64,000 bases of DNA from DRGT01 sp035685445 (GCA_035685445.1 DASSAK010000008.1:18419-82418); one strand, 5' to 3'; counted from the first letter of the stretch, positions 9,157 through 18,153 are shown. Numbers and translations are program-made. Notes: a model not told the origin generated them from the letters alone.

Positions 9157-9723
9157 TTATATTTGAAAGCCCGACATATCCATTGTTAAAAACATTGGTT
9201 TATCTTCTGTTTTTTCAAAATCATGGTCATATTGTTCAAATTTTAAATCACTGTAGAAATGTTTTGTCCACACATCGTGTACATCCTGAATGTATCTTTT
9301 GTAACCAACCTGTCTTAGTAGTTCATGTGCAATCTCATGAGAAACAGTTGTGCAGTTTTTTTCAGCTAAGAATAACAAGTCATCTTGGTTTTTTGGTTGT
9401 TGCCACCAAACCATTCCAAAGTTTTCTGCATGATATCCCTCACAAGTGCAATCGGTCCAAAATGGTTTGAAATGACTCAGATAGAAATGATAAATGTCTC
9501 TTCCACGTTCTTGATGATCTTTGGCAAGAAGATGGGTGTCTAATCTCTGAAAAAGGTTTCTAGGAGTTGTAATCATCTCATCTGTTTTGATCTCAAAATC
9601 TTTTGAAAAGTATTTTTTAATCCAAACTTTGTAGAATTGTGCCATTTGTTTAATGTATTCGTATTCAGTTTTTCTTTTTTCTAGATCTTGTTCTTTAATT
9701 ACAAAAATAAAATGAAGCAGCAT
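9157..9723 (-). CDS. Putative zinc-dependent metallopeptidase-like protein (HEIAH)
   Basis: A 188-residue soluble protein whose only recognisable signature is SHEIAHELLRQVG around residues 128-140, the HExxH zinc-binding helix of gluzincin/metzincin-type peptidases. Downstream Glu/His/Asp residues (DVHDVWTKHFY) could provide the third ligand, but this cannot be assigned from sequence alone. The N-terminal half is helical and charged. No signal peptide is seen, so it would act inside the cell. Peptidase activity is inference from the motif. Confidence 0.65.
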   Translation of the reverse strand: MLLHFIFVIKEQDLEKRKTEYEYIKQMAQFYKVWIKKYFSKDFEIKTDEMITTPRNLFQRLDTHLLAKDHQERGRDIYHFYLSHFKPFWTDCTCEGYHAENFGMVWWQQPKNQDDLLFLAEKNCTTVSHEIAHELLRQVGYKRYIQDVHDVWTKHFYSDLKFEQYDHDFEKTEDKPMFLTMDMSGFQI

Positions 9724-9741
9724 TGTAATAAAAAGAGGTGA

Positions 9742-9981
9742 TTAAGTTTGGCCTTCTATTCCCATCAGCGTTAATGTTGAACGAATTTTTTCAATTTTTC
9801 TAATTTTCCAAGTGATTGTTTCTCTTAGTTTTTCAACAGTGTCTGATTCGATTTTGGCCAAAATATCATACGCTCCAAAGGTTCCATGAACCTCTTTAAC
9901 GCCTTCAAGACCTTTCAGCTGTTGTATGATTGCTTCTTCAGATCCCAATTCACAATTTATTAGAACGTAAGCTGTTGCCAT
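9742..9981 (-). CDS. Stand-alone Lrp/AsnC ligand-binding (RAM) domain protein
   Basis: A 79-residue protein that corresponds to the C-terminal effector-binding domain of Lrp/AsnC regulators without the DNA-binding helix-turn-helix. The pattern AYVLINCELGSEEAIIQQLKG, the central VKEVHGTFGAYDILAKIE and the final IRSTLTLMGI match the alpha-beta RAM sandwich. Such single-domain proteins may modulate full-length Lrp proteins by hetero-oligomerisation or sense amino acids; which applies here is unknown. Confidence 0.85.
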   Translation of the reverse strand: MATAYVLINCELGSEEAIIQQLKGLEGVKEVHGTFGAYDILAKIESDTVEKLRETITWKIRKIEKIRSTLTLMGIEGQT

Positions 9982-10029
9982 GATTTTGTTAATACGACGG
10001 CATATATCAATAAACCGATTTTTTTCAAC

Positions 10030-10440
10030 TTATTTTTTCGAGGTCTTCATAATATAGTTCCAGATTTCTTTTGGAACGGGCATTACGGATAATCTTGAAA
10101 TTCTCAATAATTCCCAATTTTTGAATTTTTTTTGTTTTTTTATTTCGGCCAAAGTTACGGGATTTTTTAGTTCTTTTTTATATTTTACATCAACAACAAC
10201 AAATCTCTTATTTTTTTCATCTGGATTTGGATATGGATTTGAGGTTACTTCCATGATGCCGACAATTTGCTTTTCACCACCCGAATGATAAAACAAAATT
10301 AAATCGCCTTTTTTCATTGCATTGATATGTTTTAGAGCAAGATTGTTATGAACTCCATCCCAAACTGTTTTCTTATCTTTTTTTAATGAAGAAAAATTGT
10401 AACTTTTTGGTTCCTGTTTGGCTAACCAGTAATTTACCAT
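10030..10440 (-). CDS. EVE domain protein (PUA-like, modified-base binder)
   Basis: A 136-residue single-domain protein. The start NYWLAKQEPKSYNFSSL, then VWDGVHNNLALKHINAMKKGD and LILFYHSGGEKQIVGIMEV are the hallmarks of the EVE family, related to human thymocyte nuclear protein 1. EVE domains are PUA-like folds thought to bind modified bases in DNA or RNA. Full length for the family. A Dam-type methylase is encoded about 9 kb away, but any link is speculative. Confidence 0.93.
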   Translation of the reverse strand: MVNYWLAKQEPKSYNFSSLKKDKKTVWDGVHNNLALKHINAMKKGDLILFYHSGGEKQIVGIMEVTSNPYPNPDEKNKRFVVVDVKYKKELKNPVTLAEIKKQKKFKNWELLRISRLSVMPVPKEIWNYIMKTSKK

Positions 10441-10472
10441 TGTTGGATGTGTTGTAAAGAGTATTTTATTCC

Positions 10473-10664
10473 TTATCTAAGGAATTTAGAAAATAATTGT
10501 TCCCCGGTTCTGACTCGCACAGGATCATTGGTGATAGCCATTCTCCTCCCTGAGATCTTTAACCGGGGCTGCCCACATGTAGCACATCTGGGTGAATTAG
10601 AAATCATTGGCATCATTACGATCGACATCATTCTAATCCGTCTATGTGCCTGCTCTAAGGGCAC
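10473..10664 (-). other. GC-rich element: small zinc-ribbon ORF or structured RNA
   Basis: The stretch after pheT is markedly more GC-rich than its surroundings. Read as protein it gives 63 codons from a GTG at 10664, 13 bases after the pheT stop, with a CATCG zinc-knuckle-like motif and a basic C-terminus (VRVRTGEQLFSKFLR). Against coding: many G/C third positions unlike neighbouring genes, six methionines crowded at the start, and no Shine-Dalgarno. For RNA: perfect inverted repeats CCCCGGTT/AACCGGGG (10502-10580 region) and ATTAGAA/TTCTAAT (about 10598-10638). I cannot decide between the two from this sequence alone. Confidence 0.4.
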
Positions 10665-10676
10665 TAAGTGATTTAC

Positions 10677-12314
10677 TTAGTCAAATATTAATCCAGATAG
10701 TTTGATTTCAAATCCCACGACTGGTGCACGAATCTTAAAGTTATCTCTTACTTTAGAATCAATCTCGCCAATAATACCATATGGCTTTCCGTTAACTATG
10801 ATTTCAGCTGTACTACCTTCAGCAAAAGTTGGATGAGATGATGTTTTTGTGTTGCAATCAATGTTAAATCCAGTTTTTAGTGTTGATTGCATGATTGATT
10901 TAATTTCAGAGAAATTAGCATCGTTATGAGCACTAACACAAGCTAAATGAATTTCTTCATTTATTGGAGTACCTTTGGAAAAAACAGTTCCTGTTTCAAA
11001 TAATTTTTGTGGATATTGTTCATGTATATTACTTGAAAGATTGTTGATTAACCCAGCAAGCATAAAATCACGAAGAATCGTATGTTCTTGACTTTTTGAA
11101 TCCATTACAGAAATAATGTTTGATGAATCACGATTAGTAAGATCATAAAGAATTCTTTTGCTAGTTAAACTTGAATTTAGAGCTTCCATGTATCCTAAAC
11201 CAACCATAGTATGACTTAGACTGTTTAGGGTTTCAAATTCATCGTTTTTTTGTCCCAAAGTTTGAGAAGGAGAAAGATTAGGTGTCAGGTTGTCTATCCC
11301 ATAACCTAAAGCAACTTCTTCAACTAAATCCATGGTTCCAAATATATCAAATCTATATCGTGGGATTGTGCAAACAATATTCTTGTTTTTTGCAGTAGCA
11401 TCAAGTCTACATTTTTTTAAAGCACTTGCGATTTTTGTTGATGAGAGATTCAATCCCAACATAGAATTTGCTAAATTCTCATTTAGGATGATTTTTCTAT
11501 TCTTGAATTGCGGAGTAGAGTTTTTTGCTCCAGAAATTTTTACTGAATTAAGCTCAAATCCAGCACTTTGAAGAACGGTGGCAACAACTGACAACATATC
11601 TTCAACATCATTTTTATCAATCCCTGTAACTTCAACAAAAATATTTTTTGTTTTTGTGGTAACAGTTGTCATTGAAGAATTAATTATTGGTGGAAAAGAA
11701 ACTGTTTTTCCAAGTGAATCTAGAATTATTGGTATTTTGGATGAGTTCCCCAAAATATAGCCATAATTTTGACCAACCTCAAAGTTTTTTAGAATTTCAG
11801 ATATGGTACTTTCTTTAGTGGAATTGAGTGGAATGAATTTATGATCTCTTGTAGTTGTTGTGTATGATAATGGGAAGGATATTGTATCTAAATCATGAAT
11901 TCCAATGGAAGATTTTCTGCGACGTCGCCCTATACCAAAATGAAGATCCTCTTGCATAACAATGATTTGTCGTAAAACTTTATCGTCGATTTTTGCATTT
12001 CTTGCAACAATACCTGTAACAAATGGCCTAATTTTGCTTACTGATGAATCAACCTTGATTTGAAAATTGTTTACATTTTTAATTTTTAGTTTTTGAATTC
12101 CTTTTTTTGTTCCAATCAATCCTTGCAAACCTAATGCAATTCCAAAATCAGTAGAATAATCAGGCCGGTTAGGACTGTATTCAACACGGACAAGATCATT
12201 TTCTTCAGACTCTATATCTAAACCAAGAAATGGAAGTTTTTCTAAGATTTTTTTTCTATTTGTTTTTCCAACCAATTTCTGAAGTCTTGGGAGCTCTAGC
12301 TCAACTACTGGCAT
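10677..12314 (-). CDS. pheT: Phenylalanyl-tRNA synthetase beta subunit
   Basis: Beta chain of the heterotetrameric PheRS; it recognises and edits tRNA-Phe. The archaeal/eukaryal short form (about 545 residues) is seen: B3/B4-type editing region near FGIGRRRRKSSIGIHDLD, a B5 domain (CTIPRYRFDIFGTMDLVEEVALGYGI in part: RYRFDI, DLVEEVALGYG) and a degenerate class II core at the C-terminus. I chose the ATG at 12314 (MPVVELELP) because the family begins there; an upstream in-frame ATG exists at 12335. It overlaps the end of pheS by 10 bases. Confidence 0.95.
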   Translation of the reverse strand: MPVVELELPRLQKLVGKTNRKKILEKLPFLGLDIESEENDLVRVEYSPNRPDYSTDFGIALGLQGLIGTKKGIQKLKIKNVNNFQIKVDSSVSKIRPFVTGIVARNAKIDDKVLRQIIVMQEDLHFGIGRRRRKSSIGIHDLDTISFPLSYTTTTRDHKFIPLNSTKESTISEILKNFEVGQNYGYILGNSSKIPIILDSLGKTVSFPPIINSSMTTVTTKTKNIFVEVTGIDKNDVEDMLSVVATVLQSAGFELNSVKISGAKNSTPQFKNRKIILNENLANSMLGLNLSSTKIASALKKCRLDATAKNKNIVCTIPRYRFDIFGTMDLVEEVALGYGIDNLTPNLSPSQTLGQKNDEFETLNSLSHTMVGLGYMEALNSSLTSKRILYDLTNRDSSNIISVMDSKSQEHTILRDFMLAGLINNLSSNIHEQYPQKLFETGTVFSKGTPINEEIHLACVSAHNDANFSEIKSIMQSTLKTGFNIDCNTKTSSHPTFAEGSTAEIIVNGKPYGIIGEIDSKVRDNFKIRAPVVGFEIKLSGLIFD

Positions 12315-13696
12315 TTTGAAACACTCCTTAACCATTTCAAGTTGTTGTTGTAAAACTCTCTAACATCATCTAGTCCATACTTTAGCATCGCAATTCTTTC
12401 GATTCCTCCTCCCCACGCTAGGACAGGTTTTGTGATTCCAAGAGGTTTAGTAACTTCTGGTCTGAAAATTCCCATTCCAAATAATTCTACCCATTTATCT
12501 AATCTTTCATTGTACACCATGGATTGTAATGATGGTTCAGTGTATGGGAAAAATGTTGGCCAGAATTTTACTTTGTTAAGACCCATCCTTTTGTAAAATT
12601 CTTGTTGAATTCCCATCAAATCACGTAATGTGGTATTTTTTCCAACAACTACTCCTTCAATTTGATTAAATTCAACTAGATGTTTGTAGCTAACTTTTTC
12701 ATTACGAAAAACTCTACCTAATGAAAAAACTCTTGCTTCATCTGGTTTGTTTTCAGCTAAATGTTTGATTGTAACACAAGTAGTATGTGTTCTTAAGACC
12801 ATTTTTCGCGCTTCATCAATACTCCAAAGATATCTCCATTCTTTTTTGTGAATTTTTGAAACTTGCTGAATTTGTTTTTGAGTCGCAATTTTTTTTGATA
12901 TTATTCCATCAAGATAGAATGTATCCTGCATTTCTCTTGCAGGATGATCTTGAGGCGTAAACAAAGCATCGAAATTCCAGAAACTAGGCTGGGTAAGGGT
13001 TCCAAGAATTTCGCTGAATCCAAGTGTGACAAAAATTTCTCTGATTTCATTAATTGTGTCCTTGAGAGGATGTGTTTTAGTAACAAAAACTTGTGGTGCA
13101 GCTGCTTCAACATCAATGGCTTTTGAAGTATCAGTATCTTCAGAAATTTTAATTTTTTCAGTCAAAGAAATTTTTTGAGACTTTTCAATCTCTTCGGTGA
13201 TAAAGTTTGGTCTTTTTTTGAGTGATTCTAAGGCATATTTATCTTCTATTTCCTCAATGAGAACTCTACCAGTTCCAATTTTTTTGATAATTTTTTCTTC
13301 CGGTGTTTCGGGGGGGATATTTTTTAATGAAACGGTTTCTCCATCAGTTTCAACCCAATTATTTTTTCTTGCTATGCCCATTGCAGGACCAAAAATTGAT
13401 GGTAACTCTTTTTTTAATTCATTTAATTTCTTTGGTCCGTTTTTTAAAAGATTAAGTAATTTTCTTTCAGGCAAACCTTTAGCATTTGCCTCCAATCCAT
13501 TTTCACCGAGTCTGAGATAGACATGTTTTGATTCTTCAATATTTGCTAAATTTTTTAGCTTAAGCCATTCAATTCCCCTTCTAACTTGATCAGGAGTTAA
13601 GCCAGTAGAGTTGCCAATTTTTTCTGGAGTTTGTTTTGGGTTATCATTTAACAATCGGATAATTTTTTTTTCAATCTCATGAAAAACTTGAGACAT
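12305..13696 (-). CDS. pheS: Phenylalanyl-tRNA synthetase alpha subunit
   Basis: Catalytic alpha chain of PheRS. The N-terminus (residues 1-120) contains winged-helix domains that bind tRNA in archaeal and eukaryal enzymes. The class II catalytic core follows with motif 2 (RVFRNEKVSYKHLVEFNQIEG region) and motif 3 (LAWGGGIERIAML) plus the HPAREMQDTFYL phenylalanine-pocket block. At 463 residues it has the archaeal length. It precedes pheT in a two-gene operon. Confidence 0.96.
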   Translation of the reverse strand: MSQVFHEIEKKIIRLLNDNPKQTPEKIGNSTGLTPDQVRRGIEWLKLKNLANIEESKHVYLRLGENGLEANAKGLPERKLLNLLKNGPKKLNELKKELPSIFGPAMGIARKNNWVETDGETVSLKNIPPETPEEKIIKKIGTGRVLIEEIEDKYALESLKKRPNFITEEIEKSQKISLTEKIKISEDTDTSKAIDVEAAAPQVFVTKTHPLKDTINEIREIFVTLGFSEILGTLTQPSFWNFDALFTPQDHPAREMQDTFYLDGIISKKIATQKQIQQVSKIHKKEWRYLWSIDEARKMVLRTHTTCVTIKHLAENKPDEARVFSLGRVFRNEKVSYKHLVEFNQIEGVVVGKNTTLRDLMGIQQEFYKRMGLNKVKFWPTFFPYTEPSLQSMVYNERLDKWVELFGMGIFRPEVTKPLGITKPVLAWGGGIERIAMLKYGLDDVREFYNNNLKWLRSVSKCQ

Positions 13697-13748
13697 CAGC
13701 AGTGAGTTCGAAAAAGACTTTTTAAACCTTAACCTAAGTCATTCATGA

Positions 13749-14861
13749 ATGTCGACTGATGATTTTGTTGTAACCCCCTGGTATGTGGAAGGGGAAATTG
13801 ATTATGATAAATTAATCAAACGATTTGGAACTCAAAAAATTTCAGATCAGCTTTTGAATAGAATAAAAAAAATTGCTGGGGAAGATCACTTTATGCTAAG
13901 AAGAGGAATCTTCTTTTCTCATAGAGATATGAATCGAATTTTAGATGAAGTTGAAAAAGGAAACAAGTTTTTTCTATATACTGGTCGAGGCCCTTCGGGT
14001 CATACTCACATAGGTCATTTAGTACCATGGGTTTTTGCAAAATGGCTTCAAGATAGATTTGGAGTGAATATGTATTTTCAGTTAACTGATGATGAGAAAT
14101 TTTTTTCAAAGCAAAACTTGAAACTTGAAGAGACAAAAAAATTTGCTTATGAGAATGCTCTTGATTTTATTGCATTAGGATTCAAACCAGAAAATACCAA
14201 AATAATAATTGATACTGAAAATATCAAAGAACTCTACCCAATAGCTGCTGAAGTTGCAAAAAAAATCAATTTTTCAAACACTAAAGCGGTTTTTGGATTT
14301 ACAAATGATACAAACATTGGAATGATTTTCTATACATCTTTACAGTCAGCACCATGCTTTATTGAAAATAAACCAGTTCTCATTCCACTTGGTGTAGATC
14401 AAGATCCTCATTTCAGACTAACAAGAGATGTTGCACCAAAAATTGGGAAAGAAAAGCCTGCCATAATACACAATATTATGATTCCAAGTTTGCAAGGACC
14501 TGGTGGAAAAATGTCAGCATCAGAAGACAACACTACCATTTACACTACAGATACTCCAGATGTTGTGAAAAATAAAATCAATAAATATGCATTTTCAGGT
14601 GGACAGCCAGATGTTGAACAACATAGAAAATTAGGCGGTAACCCCGACATCGATGTATCATATCAATATCTTAGAATTTTCTTTGAGCCCAACGATAACG
14701 CATTAAAGAAAATTTATGAAGATTACAAATCAGGTAAATTGTTAACAGGAGAGCTAAAAGCAATTTTAATTGAAAAAATTAATGATTTTCTCAAGGTGCA
14801 CCAAGCAAAACGTGAAAAAGCAAGAGATCAAGTAAACAAATTTCTTTTTGAAAGCAAATGA
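13749..14861 (+). CDS. trpS: Tryptophanyl-tRNA synthetase
   Basis: Class I synthetase of the archaeal/eukaryal TrpRS type. The HIGH-equivalent is GPSGHTHIGHLVPW near residues 80-92 and the KMSKS-equivalent is KMSAS near residue 257. The LGVDQDPHFRLTRDVA block is the tryptophan/ATP pocket typical of TrpRS. Normal length at 370 residues. It overlaps the following small gene by 4 bases (ATGA). Confidence 0.96.
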   Translation: MSTDDFVVTPWYVEGEIDYDKLIKRFGTQKISDQLLNRIKKIAGEDHFMLRRGIFFSHRDMNRILDEVEKGNKFFLYTGRGPSGHTHIGHLVPWVFAKWLQDRFGVNMYFQLTDDEKFFSKQNLKLEETKKFAYENALDFIALGFKPENTKIIIDTENIKELYPIAAEVAKKINFSNTKAVFGFTNDTNIGMIFYTSLQSAPCFIENKPVLIPLGVDQDPHFRLTRDVAPKIGKEKPAIIHNIMIPSLQGPGGKMSASEDNTTIYTTDTPDVVKNKINKYAFSGGQPDVEQHRKLGGNPDIDVSYQYLRIFFEPNDNALKKIYEDYKSGKLLTGELKAILIEKINDFLKVHQAKREKARDQVNKFLFESK

Positions 14862-15139
14862 AAACACAAATTTCTTGTCAAGACAAATACGAAGCCCAAA
14901 AACTTTCACACCTACTTTTTACTGAAGGTAATAAAGATGCGTATATTTCACAAATTTTGAATGTTGTAGATAATGAGGTTGTTGTCTCACTAAAAGACAA
15001 ATCAGCACACAGTATTCTTTTTAAGAGTGTTCAAGACGTAGAAATGTTTGCTGACTTTCTTCAATCGGTATTAGAAAAAAAACACAAAATTGTAGAAACT
15101 AAAACAATTAATGAAAAAATTGAAATTGTAAAAGAATGA
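14858..15139 (+). CDS. Small conserved protein of unknown function downstream of trpS
   Basis: A 93-residue soluble protein whose start overlaps the trpS stop (ATGA), so it is probably translated with TrpRS. It has an alpha/beta pattern: an N-terminal helix, a strand pair (NEVVVSLKDKSAHSILF) and a C-terminal helix ending in charged residues. A loose likeness to the small Pcc1-type fold is possible but not established. No known motif. Confidence 0.7.
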   Translation: MKTQISCQDKYEAQKLSHLLFTEGNKDAYISQILNVVDNEVVVSLKDKSAHSILFKSVQDVEMFADFLQSVLEKKHKIVETKTINEKIEIVKE

Positions 15140-15141
15140 AA

Positions 15142-15471
15142 CTAGACTAGGGATTTATCCACTTCACTTTCCATTATTTCCTGAACTTTGAGAAAATATA
15201 GTTTAGTTGAATATGGCATATGTTCTAAATTTTTTTCAACGGCCATCATAAAATATTGAACTGCGCGTTTTGAAATATCTAGATTGAATTTCATTTGCAA
15301 TATTGGATCCTGTTTTACCTTAATTTTATCATGTAGCCATGTTGGAGCCATCTCTTTTGTTTCTTTGATAATTTTACCATACCAGAAGACAAGGTTTTCA
15401 GGATGTAGACCTTCTTGCAGGTTTGTTACGTCATTATCAATTTGCTTCATCATATGATTGATTATTGGCAT
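15142..15471 (-). CDS. Helical protein of unknown function, 109 aa
   Basis: An all-helical, soluble small protein ending 2 bases from the convergent gene at 14858-15139. No metal-binding cluster or membrane segment is visible. The LQEGLHPENLVFWYGKIIKET segment looks like a conserved amphipathic helix-turn-helix core. I do not recognise the family. Confidence 0.65.
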   Translation of the reverse strand: MPIINHMMKQIDNDVTNLQEGLHPENLVFWYGKIIKETKEMAPTWLHDKIKVKQDPILQMKFNLDISKRAVQYFMMAVEKNLEHMPYSTKLYFLKVQEIMESEVDKSLV

Positions 15472-15535
15472 GAATACGTGTAGAAATTTTTTGTTTTATC
15501 AGACTTACTCAAACATTGAAAAGTTACTTGTCAAT

Positions 15536-16000
15536 TCAAGGCAAGTTTCCTTGAGGATCAATTTCTGAATTTTTAATTCGCGATGTGGAAATTCTTTTTC
15601 CATCTTTAGCCAAGACCATTGGAACCACAATTACATCAACTTTAGGAAGATTTTTTTCAGTTCTAAGCTTGTTAAGAAAATCTCCTTGAGAACTTGTTTC
15701 ATCGCTTGTAACCAAAGCTTGTACCTCACCTTCAAGAACGGCAGGGCCAAAATCATTCTCAAGTTTACTAATTCTAAATGAAGAACCAGGAAAATTTTTT
15801 TCAATGATTGAGGTTAGTGTTATTAGTCTTGTGGGATAATCATTAATTGTCTTTTTTCCTTTTTTAGCTGCAAGCTCATCACTAGTTAATCCGATAATTA
15901 CGGTGGAAGAAATCTCAAACGCTTTTTTTAATAATTCAATATGTCCTTTATGGATTATATCAAAAGTACCACCGGTTGCAACAAGTTTGTATTTTGGCAT
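15536..16000 (-). CDS. coaD: Phosphopantetheine adenylyltransferase (archaeal type)
   Basis: Nucleotidyltransferase that makes dephospho-CoA from phosphopantetheine and ATP. The family signature is clear: VATGGTFDIIHKGHIELLKKAF with the TxxHxGH ATP-binding motif at the N-terminus, and ISTSRIKNSEID at the C-terminus corresponding to the ISSTxIR motif. The 154-residue length and lack of a bacterial CoaD-type acidic tail fit the archaeal/eukaryal PPAT group. It stands alone between two genes on the same strand. Confidence 0.9.
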   Translation of the reverse strand: MPKYKLVATGGTFDIIHKGHIELLKKAFEISSTVIIGLTSDELAAKKGKKTINDYPTRLITLTSIIEKNFPGSSFRISKLENDFGPAVLEGEVQALVTSDETSSQGDFLNKLRTEKNLPKVDVIVVPMVLAKDGKRISTSRIKNSEIDPQGNLP

Positions 16001-16033
16001 TATTTGGTATTATATTCTTCAAAAATAAATTAG

Positions 16034-17101
16034 CTAGGTTACAAGAATTAGAATTATTGGACCTTTTGATGCAAGAGGGATTCCGTTTGGATCCCACACG
16101 AATGTTTCAACAAAATACAATCCTGTTTTTTGTGGCGTCCACTTTATAGAGGGAAATTGAACTTCTGCTGAGCTAAATGAACCCTCTGTAATTCCAAGAA
16201 ATTCAACAAACGCTTTTTCGCCAGATTGCTTTACTTGGATATAATATCTGTAGGGTTGTTCTCCTATTTCTTGGTCTTCAGAATACTGAATTCCAACTTT
16301 ACTTTTTATGGTAATTCTATTTCCGACAGAAACATCGGTTAGTTTGTTTCCATCATCATCTTCAATTACAACATCGTGAATTGTTGCAAGTTTTGTTAAT
16401 GCCTTATATTGTGAAATCACAGCATTGTGAATATTAGAATAATAATTTGTTGATTCTGCAAAAACTTTGTAACCCAAAGAGCGTGAATCAAATCTTTCAT
16501 TAAATTCAAAATCCGTACTAGAATTTGCGCCCAGTGGTTCTTCAAGATCAATTGTTGCAATACCTAAAATTCTAGGTGGCTTGAAAGCATCAAAAAATGC
16601 AACATGTATTTTGGTTTGAGATGCATCTATTGTGGCTTTGTTTGTGATTGTCCCTGAAATTTTGATTTTTTCTCCAATTTCTGTAATTTCAGAATCTACA
16701 ACAAGTTGTTGATTTTTTGGGGATGCTGATGTAAAACCAAGAAGGTTTACTGAGACACCAGTAATAGCCGCATTTGGGGTTGGGGATTTTATCATATATG
16801 GGGATTTACCAAGAGGCGGAATTACATCTAGTAAAGTTGTACCAATTGCGGTTTCAAGAGGTTGTTCATTAACATCATCATAAAATCCACCCCACACCTT
16901 TACTTGAGTAATTGGGAAGTTTTTCAGATTTTCAATTTCTCCAACTATTATGGTATGTCCATCAGAGTCTTTGAAATTATACGGTGTAAAGCTAGTCAGT
17001 GTAATTCCATACTGTGATGGTTGATCAGTTTTTTGAGAAAAACTAGAACTGATTGGAAACAACAAAAATGCAAAAAATACAATCAGTATGATTCTTTTCA
17101 T
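16034..17101 (-). CDS. Exported beta-sandwich (Ig-like) protein
   Basis: I start it at the second methionine (base 17101), which gives a clean signal peptide (MKRIILIVFFAFLLFPISSSFS); the open frame extends 15 codons further up to 17146. The mature part is beta-rich throughout and looks like three Ig-like or FxLYD-like domains (GEIENLKNFPITQVKVWGGF near residue 55; KISGTITNKATIDASQTKI near 150; a C-terminal WTPQKTGLYFVETFVWDPNG). A surface or periplasm-like location is inferred. No enzymatic motif. Confidence 0.8.
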   Translation of the reverse strand: MKRIILIVFFAFLLFPISSSFSQKTDQPSQYGITLTSFTPYNFKDSDGHTIIVGEIENLKNFPITQVKVWGGFYDDVNEQPLETAIGTTLLDVIPPLGKSPYMIKSPTPNAAITGVSVNLLGFTSASPKNQQLVVDSEITEIGEKIKISGTITNKATIDASQTKIHVAFFDAFKPPRILGIATIDLEEPLGANSSTDFEFNERFDSRSLGYKVFAESTNYYSNIHNAVISQYKALTKLATIHDVVIEDDDGNKLTDVSVGNRITIKSKVGIQYSEDQEIGEQPYRYYIQVKQSGEKAFVEFLGITEGSFSSAEVQFPSIKWTPQKTGLYFVETFVWDPNGIPLASKGPIILILVT

Positions 17102-17232
17102 ATCTTCAAATTTATTCAAAGTGTTTAATTTTGTACGATATATCATAATGTCAACAAGGTAGGTTAGAAGGTTTAACCTAATAGAATCTTAGATTAGAAA
17201 ATAAGAAAAAGAAGTTATGAATTAAAATAATT

Positions 17233-17334
17233 TTATCTTCGTTTTGCTGTAATGACAAGCCAGTAAACTAATCCTGGAGCCAAACCAACAATAAGAGGAA
17301 TCCATACAGGCCATCCATCTGCTGCTGTTGCCAT
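17233..17334 (-). CDS. 33-residue single-pass membrane protein
   Basis: Small open frame ATG to TAA encoding MATAADGW, then a hydrophobic segment (VWIPLIVGLAPGLVYWLVI) and a basic end TAKRR. The layout of an uncharged outside, one helix and positive residues inside is that of a real single-pass membrane peptide. A TATA-like TTTAAATA at about 17357-17364 lies about 25 bases upstream, with a short leader. Such peptides often serve as accessory subunits of respiratory complexes; this is inference only. Confidence 0.6.
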   Translation of the reverse strand: MATAADGWPVWIPLIVGLAPGLVYWLVITAKRR

Positions 17335-17415
17335 GTGTTTCAGACCCTAACTTATCCTATTTAAATCCATCTTGGATTATGAAATCCCGAACTGATCGCT
17401 ATAAAAAAATTGTAA

Positions 17416-17489
17416 TGGACTGAGAGGGATTTGAACCCTCGACCCCCCGCGTGCAAGGCGGGTATACTACCAGTCTATACTATCAGCCC
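17416..17489 (-). tRNA. tRNA-Ala (TGC)
   Basis: Complete 74-base cloverleaf without intron. The acceptor GGGCTGA pairs with TCAGTCC (one G-U), the anticodon stem is CCCGC/GCGGG with loop CTTGCAC (anticodon TGC), and the T-arm is GAGGG-TTCAAAT-CCCTC. Discriminator A. No encoded CCA. Confidence 0.95.
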
Positions 17490-17566
17490 TGGCTTTGATG
17501 AATTCCGTGTAGATTTTAATTGTTGTCTTGGCAAAGATTTTATTTGCTATTTTGTGTTTTTTGTTT

Positions 17567-18121
17567 ATGGTTTTATTAGAGTCACAAATTAAACTAAAGA
17601 CTGGAGATAAAGCGCCTGATTTTGATTTAATGGGGATTGATGACAAAAGGCATTCACTAAATGACTATAAGGATTATGATGCTTTGCTTGTACTTTTCAT
17701 TTGTAATCACTGTCCTTATGTAAAAGCTAAAGTTGATGCAATCAAAGAAATTCATGAAAAATTCAAAGACAAAGTTGCACTTGTTGGAATAAACAGCAAT
17801 GACCCAACCAACTACCCCGATGACAGTTTTGAAAACATGAAAAAAACTGCCCAAGAAAAAGGAATAAAATTTGATTATCTGGTTGATGATACTCAAGAAG
17901 TTGCCAAAAAATATGGGGCCATTTGTACTCCAGATCCATTTCTTTTCAACAAGGAAAGAAAACTTGTTTTTCATGGAAGAATTGATAATGCAATGAAGCC
18001 AGAAGACACTGCAACTGAAAAAACCATGATAAAAAATATTGAAAAGTTACTTGCTGGAGAAAAAATTGAAAAGGATTTTGATCCTTCTATTGGATGTTCC
18101 ATCAAGTGGAAAGAAAATTAA
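17567..18121 (+). CDS. Thioredoxin-like peroxiredoxin-family protein
   Basis: Redoxin of the AhpC/TSA-like thioredoxin fold: LKTGDKAPDFDLMGID at the N-terminus, the active-site region LFICNHCPYVKAKVDAI with C-x2-C and the DPFLFN-x4-LVFHGRIDN block typical of this cytosolic group. I prefer the ATG at 17567 (184 residues), the position where relatives usually start; a TTG at 17528 would add 13 mostly hydrophobic residues and could make a signal anchor. Probably a thiol peroxidase or disulfide reductase in oxidative stress control. Confidence 0.85.
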   Translation: MVLLESQIKLKTGDKAPDFDLMGIDDKRHSLNDYKDYDALLVLFICNHCPYVKAKVDAIKEIHEKFKDKVALVGINSNDPTNYPDDSFENMKKTAQEKGIKFDYLVDDTQEVAKKYGAICTPDPFLFNKERKLVFHGRIDNAMKPEDTATEKTMIKNIEKLLAGEKIEKDFDPSIGCSIKWKEN

Positions 18122-18153
18122 ACTTAAATGACTGCTTCAAAGGAATTTTCTGA

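Noticed and set aside
10447..10671. 74-codon plus-strand frame in the GC-rich element
   Set aside because: No start signal or motif; the minus-strand frame and the inverted repeats explain the region better.
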